Below, one piece after another: positions 20,509 to 25,957 of a stretch of DNA of 25,957 nucleotides. The notes beneath the pieces were generated by a model that made no database searches, had not been told where the DNA came from, and saw only the letters and a list, made by a program, of their open reading frames with translations. Each line of letters starts with the position of its first letter. Within the stretch, counting starts at the first letter, position 1. The position numbers and the translations under genes were made by a program. Source of the stretch: Saccoglossus kowalevskii (Eukaryota; Hemichordata; Enteropneusta; Harrimaniidae); assembly GCF_000003605.2 (NCBI RefSeq), contig NW_003108088.1, positions 190,916 through 216,872 on the forward strand. Reading direction: 5' to 3'.

Positions 20509-23500
20509 CTGCATATACAAAAAGAATTACACAACTTTTGTTCTGTTTTGTTTTTTGGGGGTTTTCATTCCAGCTTTGAATTTGTCAACATGAAATTACC
20601 AGATAATTCATTCCTCACTAATGTGAGTATATATTTATGCTGTCTTCAGAAAGATAAATCTAAACACACGTGCAAAAAAATGTGAAATGTGAAATAAAGT
20701 AAAACTGGCAGTAATCAAATGATACAAGCTGCTTTAGTAATATTCTAAATTAATAAAGAAGTTGACATAATTTGTTAAAAAAAATTCATGTTCAGCATGT
20801 TTGGTTGACTGTTAACACAAAACAAACCATGTATGATCATAAGTGCATTATTTTATATTCTCTAAATTGTAGGTATGCTATTTCCATTTGGAAGCACTGT
20901 TATGATTTTTATGAAGTTATTTCTTTTATGCATGTACATGTAGTTATTATTTTTTTTTAAATGAAGCTTTGTAGACAATAGGCAAATCTGCCAACAAATA
21001 AGGCAGTGAAATTCAAGTTATGCCCTTGGTGGCTATTCAAAAAAATAACAAATAATAATTTAGATGAAATAAGAAATTTAAAATTATGCAACGAAGAGCT
21101 CTCATTAATCTGGTGAGCTTGGACTATACACGAGGAATTACGACATAGGGTCAAGCAGTAATGCAATCAAATATGTAAATTTACACATCAGGTCATTCAT
21201 AGCATCCATATATACGATGGCAATGAGCTTTCAACCTTTCAACGAGATAGACATGTTCACCAAAGTCACTCAAGCTGACAATGCTTTTTATACACGTTGA
21301 CCAAGGAAATGTAACGATTTAGGTATACACTGTTTTAAAAGACTATTTTTCCTGCTCCATGCCTGTCTATGAAGTTCACGTTTTGTTTAAATTGCTGCTG
21401 ATGTGTTGCTACCTCTGGCTGTGATCACCAAATAAATGTGATGCATACAACAATGCATGTCAAGTTTTGTAACATGTTTTTTATTCCAATAATGATTTCC
21501 ATGGCATGTACATGTACATAACAAATTAGGGCACGAACTGAAACTAAAACTGAAATTTTAAAATAATTTTTTGAGCTTCAGGATAAATTTAATAATTAGT
21601 TTAAAATAAATTGGGTGTGCGAATTTATAGACCGATAGTTTTTATGGTATTTCTCATTTTAAACTAGTATGGTGCTGAGAAGAACATGGTTTGCATTGTG
21701 TTAACAGTTGTGAGAAAATTCTAGAAATTAGGCCACATATTTGTACCTAATTTTGATAGGAAAAATACAACATACGGTATTCACTTTGGTGCCCAGATTT
21801 CAAAGAAGTACAAGACAAAAGTGTTCATGTTACTGCATGCTTTACTGTGCTATACAGCTATTTTACTCCCTGCCACCTGCGTTTCACCCTGTGAGATTGG
21901 TTAGAAATTGATATATTTAGCAGATAATTCACTTGACACTAAATCGAAAGGCAAGATTGCAGAATGTTTTACATGTATAACCATAATTGCCAAAAGTTAA
22001 AAGCATCCCTCCTGTAATTCTAATGAAGTAGTTACCATACTTCCCCAATTCTTAACCCCATGGGCTCAATAAGTAAAATCTGGGAAAATAAAGGGTGGGC
22101 TTATTACACCAAAGGATGACTCATGGTAGAAACGAACAGCTGTTGTTTGTTTAACATCGTAACCATGTCATCCCCTCTTGAAAAATTATCCAATTGACAG
22201 TGAGGAATACACGTCTCTTTGAGGATAATTGCAAAATAAGCTGCGTCATCATTGATTTTCAAAATACTTTTACAATGAAGAACAAAAATATTCACAAAAA
22301 AGTATGCATATCTTCTTACACATACTATTATTACATACCATTTGAATTTATGTTGTAAAATTATTAGGGTCTGTGGGAAAACAGTAGAAGCCAAGATCTT
22401 TATCTTCAAATATTTTCAATCATTGGCAAACTCTTGATGCAAAACAATTTCTGACTGGTCTAGTCTTCTATAAAATGCTGATGCAATTTACTGGGATTTT
22501 CCAAATATTGATGATGGCATTGATTTTGACCAAAAAAACAACAAAAATTTAAATGGTGATTTGCAATTTTTGAAAGCTAACCTGAGTGAGGAAAAAGGAT
22601 TTAACCCCTTTCACAGTTGTCAACAGGTCACACCCTATTCCGGATAGTCACAACAAACACTGTGATTGTTCATAAAAGTAAAATGATGTCCTTTGACAAG
22701 GTTTCACCAAGGTTTCACCTACATACATGTATTATAACATAACAAGGCAATCCATCTGGTATTTTTCAAGAAGAAGACGAAAATGTAATAGTTGACGAAC
22801 AGTGAATGGACAACAAACGATATCAGCAGATCTAAAACAAGAACTACACCACCAATCACAATTTTCATGAATGAAACAATGCATATTTCAATAAACAAAA
22901 TCGTTATTGTAATCAAGGATGCTCTAAACTCATCAAATGTCTAAAAGTAAGGGCTGGGCTTCACCAAAGTAGGGGCTTATGACCAAAGAAGTACAGCATC
23001 ATTGCAGAGTAAACTTTTCTTTGTTCAGATCAAAGTACCTCACTAAATTTTCAGCACATAGTTAATTTTTTGGACATATTGACATATTTTTAGCATAAAA
23101 ACCAATGATGAAATGAAAAAGTTGCAATTGCCCAACAAAAAAATTTCTGTCAGCTCCATATTTAATACACACAAAAATAACATTCAGTTTCCAATACAGT
23201 TCAAACCTCTTTAAAAGCAGCCTAGAAATGTATGCCTGAGAGAAACGGTGTGCAGGTTATCTAACTATACAGAAATTTTACACTACAGGTATGATAAAAG
23301 CTAAATGGTACAAGCAAAAGGATCGATTCAAACTTAATTCTCTCTGGTTTGTCAACACTCAATCTTGAACAAATTTGGGTGTATCTTATGTACCGTAACT
23401 CTTGCAATTATTTAGTTTATCCGCAATCACAGTCATTAATATTTTAAATACTCAAACAAAAATAATGTAGGATTCCATACAAGTCTTGTGTAACTTTAAC

Positions 23501-24077
23501 CTGAGAGAACTATGAGTGATTCACACAGATGGAGAACTAACAAGAAAAAAATATAGCAGCTTGGTTTGGTTCCTAGTCAATCTATATGGAAACTAATGCT
23601 GAAATCAAATCAGATAGGGTTCAATAAAATCATAGAAATGAAGCATTAGTTGTTATCTTGTCATATCTTGTGCATGTAAATGGGTGAAAAGTCATCGATG
23701 AATCATATAAAATATTTTTTGCTTGAGAAGACTCACAACTAAGTAATCACAGAACTACTTATACAATTGTGTTCACTTTATGCACGAATTAAAAATAACA
23801 AATTTGTGAAGTGAGTCCTGGAGATACAATGTAGGATATAATTATATTTTATAATGTCCTAGTCTAGAAAGAGGATTTGCAGTTAGTGCAACCAGAGCAA
23901 CAACAAGGTAATTCAATTTACATTATTTTTTATAAAACATACAATGTTATAGTAGATATATTTATTCTCCAAATAATAATTCAGCGTTGTTCTCCCACAT
24001 CATTGTAAAATCACAGCAATGACATGATTGTAAGAACTTAGTTTGTGAGTCTTTCTCTCATTAGTGATTTATCTCAC
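20509..24077. other. AT-rich intronic stretch, no exon recognised
   Basis: If the minus-strand exon chain is right, this is an intron. Open frames such as 22104-22409, 22719-22916 and 20957-21166 (minus) lack protein-like composition and splice borders. Further small exons cannot be excluded by eye. Confidence 0.45.
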
Positions 24078-24453
24078 CTCCACTATAAACATCTTCTTCA
24101 TACGGTATTTCGTCATCATCTTCACAGTCATCCGGATACAACACATCATCATAAATCACCTCTTTTGGACCGTCTGTTTTCTCGGTCACCTCACAATCAT
24201 TAGTAATTGGTGTACTTTTCTCAGAAGAAGGGGATACAACTGTGGGTGACTTCTGGACTTCAGCACTATCTGCCAAAACAGTGTTTGAATTTCTACATGA
24301 CGGGCAATCAGATACTCCTTCTGACATAGGTTCTGGAGTCGTTTCAGACATTGGGTTAGATATCGGTGATACTATTGGTGAACTGTATGGTGGTGATGTT
24401 GGAGTTGGGAGTGATAACTTTCTTGGCTTTGTCTTTTCTGTCTTATTTGATGG
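24078..24453 (-). CDS. internal exon of an unrecognised acidic protein with clustered tyrosines (partial)
   Basis: The exon runs from the acceptor CTCTTTAG (ending at 24454) to the donor GGAG|GTGAGA. It holds 125 codons plus one base, entered in phase 0. The first part is basic and proline/serine-rich (PSNKTEKTKPRKLSLPTPTS), the middle is Ser/Thr/Pro-rich, and the end is strongly acidic with four spaced tyrosines: EVIYDDVLYPDDCEDDDEI followed by PYEEDVYSGG. Such Tyr-acidic clusters are typical of tyrosine-kinase substrates that dock SH2 domains, so an adaptor or receptor tail is possible; this is inference. Reading through the donor would stop 15 bases on (GGEINH, TAA at 24061-24063), so intron retention also makes a short end. 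I cannot name the gene. Its 5' part lies beyond the window. Confidence 0.65.
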
Positions 24454-24490
24454 CTAAAGAGTTAAAATAAAAGATCAAGGGAATTATTAT

Positions 24491-25957
24491 GTGTACTTAC
24501 TCGGATTTCTACTGGCACAGGTAGTATGAAAGTATTTCTATTGGCATTCTCTACTGGTTGTAATATGTACTTACTCGGATTTCTACTGGCACAGGTAGTA
24601 TGAAAGTATTTCTATTGGCATTCTCTACTGGTTGTAATGTGTACTTACTCGGATTTCTATTGGCACAGGTAGTATGAAAGTATTTCTATTGGCATTCTCT
24701 ACTGGTTGTAATATGTACTTACACGGATTTCTACTGGCACAGGTAGTATGAAAGCATTTCTATTGGCATTCTCTACTGGTTGTAATGTGTACTTACTCGG
24801 ATTTCTACTGGCACAGGTAGTATGAAAGCATTTCTATTGGCATTCTCTACTGGTTGTAATATGTACTTACTCGGATTTCTACTGGCACAGGTAGTATGAG
24901 AGCATTTCTATTGGCATTCTCTACTGGTTGTAATATGTACTTACTCGGATTTCTACTGGCACAGGTAGTATGAAAGCATTTCTATTGGCATTCTCTACTG
25001 GTTGTAATATCTACTGACACAGGTAGTACGAGAGCATTTCTATTGGCATTCTCTACTGGTTGTAATGTATACTTACACGGATTTCTACTGGCACAGGTAG
25101 TATGAGAGCATTTCTATTGGCATTCTCTACTGGTTGTAATATCTACTGACACAGGTAGTACGAGAGCATTTCTATTGGCATTCTCTACTGGTTGTAATGT
25201 ATACTTACACGGATTTCTACTGGCACAGGTAGTATGAGAGCATTTCTATTGGCATTCTCTACTGGTTGTAATATCTACTGACACAGGTAGTATGAGAGCA
25301 TTTCTATTGGCATTCTCTACTGGTTGTAATGTGTACTTACTCGGATTTCTACTGGCACAGGTAGTATGAGAGCATTTCTATTGGCATTCTCTACTGGTTG
25401 TAATATGTACTTACACGGATTTCTACTGGCACAGGTAGTATGAGAGCATTTCTATTGGCATTCTCTACTGGTTGTAATATCTACTGACACAGGTAGTATG
25501 AGAGCATTTCTATTGGCATTCTCTACTGGTTGTAATGTGTACTTACTCGGATTTCTACTGGCACAGGTAGTATGAAAGCATTTCTATTGGCATTCTCTAC
25601 TGGTTGTAATATGTACTTACACGGATTTCTACTGGCACAGGTAGTATGAGAGCATTTCTATTGGCATTCTCTACTGGTTGTAATGTGTACTTACACGGAT
25701 TTCTACTGGCACAGGTAGTATGAGAGCATTTCTATTGGCATTCTCTACTGGTTGTAATGTGTACTTACTCGGATTTCTACTGGCACAGGTAGTATGAGAG
25801 CATTTCTATTGGCATTCTCTACTGGTTGTAATGTGTACTTACTCGGATTTCTACTGGCACAGGTAGTATGAGAGCATTTCTATTGGCATTCTCTACTGGT
25901 TGTAATGTGTACTTACTCGGATTTCTACTGACACAGGTAGTATGAGAGCATTTCTAT
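24491..25957. repeat. 74-bp tandem array, about 20 copies, truncated by window end
   Basis: The long unit (74 bp) begins GTGTACTTACTCGGATTTCT on the plus strand and ends ATTCTCTACTGGTTGTAAT. About 16 long and 4 short (58-bp) units occur. Short units lack one 16-bp block (GTACTTACTCGGATTT). Units next to the gene carry GAAAGTATTTC, and more distal ones carry GAAAGCATTTC and then mostly GAGAGCATTTC. On the minus strand every long unit contains GTAAGT, a perfect 5' splice site, 37 or more bases upstream of the acceptor at 24454. Confidence 0.95.

Noticed and set aside
22104-22409. 101-codon minus-strand open frame with some protein-like runs
   Set aside because: Lies in a presumed intron, lacks clear splice borders and any recognisable motif.

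Overview
The window is nuclear DNA from an animal, not a prokaryote. Genes are split by GT-AG introns, intergenic DNA is AT-rich, there is a 227-base assembly gap of Ns, and there are two large tandem-repeat arrays and several inverted-repeat elements. A PCSK9 C-terminal-type domain and a GM2-synthase-type (GT12) glycosyltransferase point to an invertebrate deuterostome, with a hemichordate or lancelet as my best guess. This placement is inference and is weak.

Layout. 1-2863: mostly non-coding DNA with a 125-bp TTAA-flanked miniature inverted-repeat element (2320-2452). 2864-4444 (minus): an intronless 526-codon gene for a Golgi-type beta-1,4-N-acetylgalactosaminyltransferase. 4.5-8.0 kb: non-coding DNA with two pairs of diverged repeats. 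8081-11721 (plus): a seven-exon gene, assembled here from splice sites and reading phase, for a 265-residue secreted protein. It consists of a signal peptide followed by the three cysteine-rich modules of the PCSK9 C-terminal (V) domain. No prodomain or subtilisin protease is attached. A 189-bp inverted-repeat element sits in its third intron. 11992-12218: Ns.

13-24.5 kb (minus): the 3' part of a gene I do not recognise. A 376-nt acidic, tyrosine-containing exon (24078-24453) can join in frame to either of two terminal exons. One is short (20477-20508) with its own candidate polyadenylation signal. The other is long (16169-16437). Both carry Asp-Thr-Asp-Ser near their start. Between the two lies a roughly 40-copy 46-bp minisatellite (about 17.96-19.84 kb) with older, diverged relatives on its distal side.

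24491-25957: a 74-bp tandem array of about 20 copies that runs off the window. It lies in the intron just upstream of the acidic exon. Each long unit carries a perfect minus-strand 5' splice site (GTAAGT) in a frame compatible with that exon, so the array may be a multiplied exon-intron boundary.

The genes do not form an operon or obvious pathway. The most notable content is the free-standing PCSK9 V-domain protein, followed by the alternative terminal exons and the splice-donor-bearing satellite. All domain assignments are from reading the translations against family features I know. No search was run.
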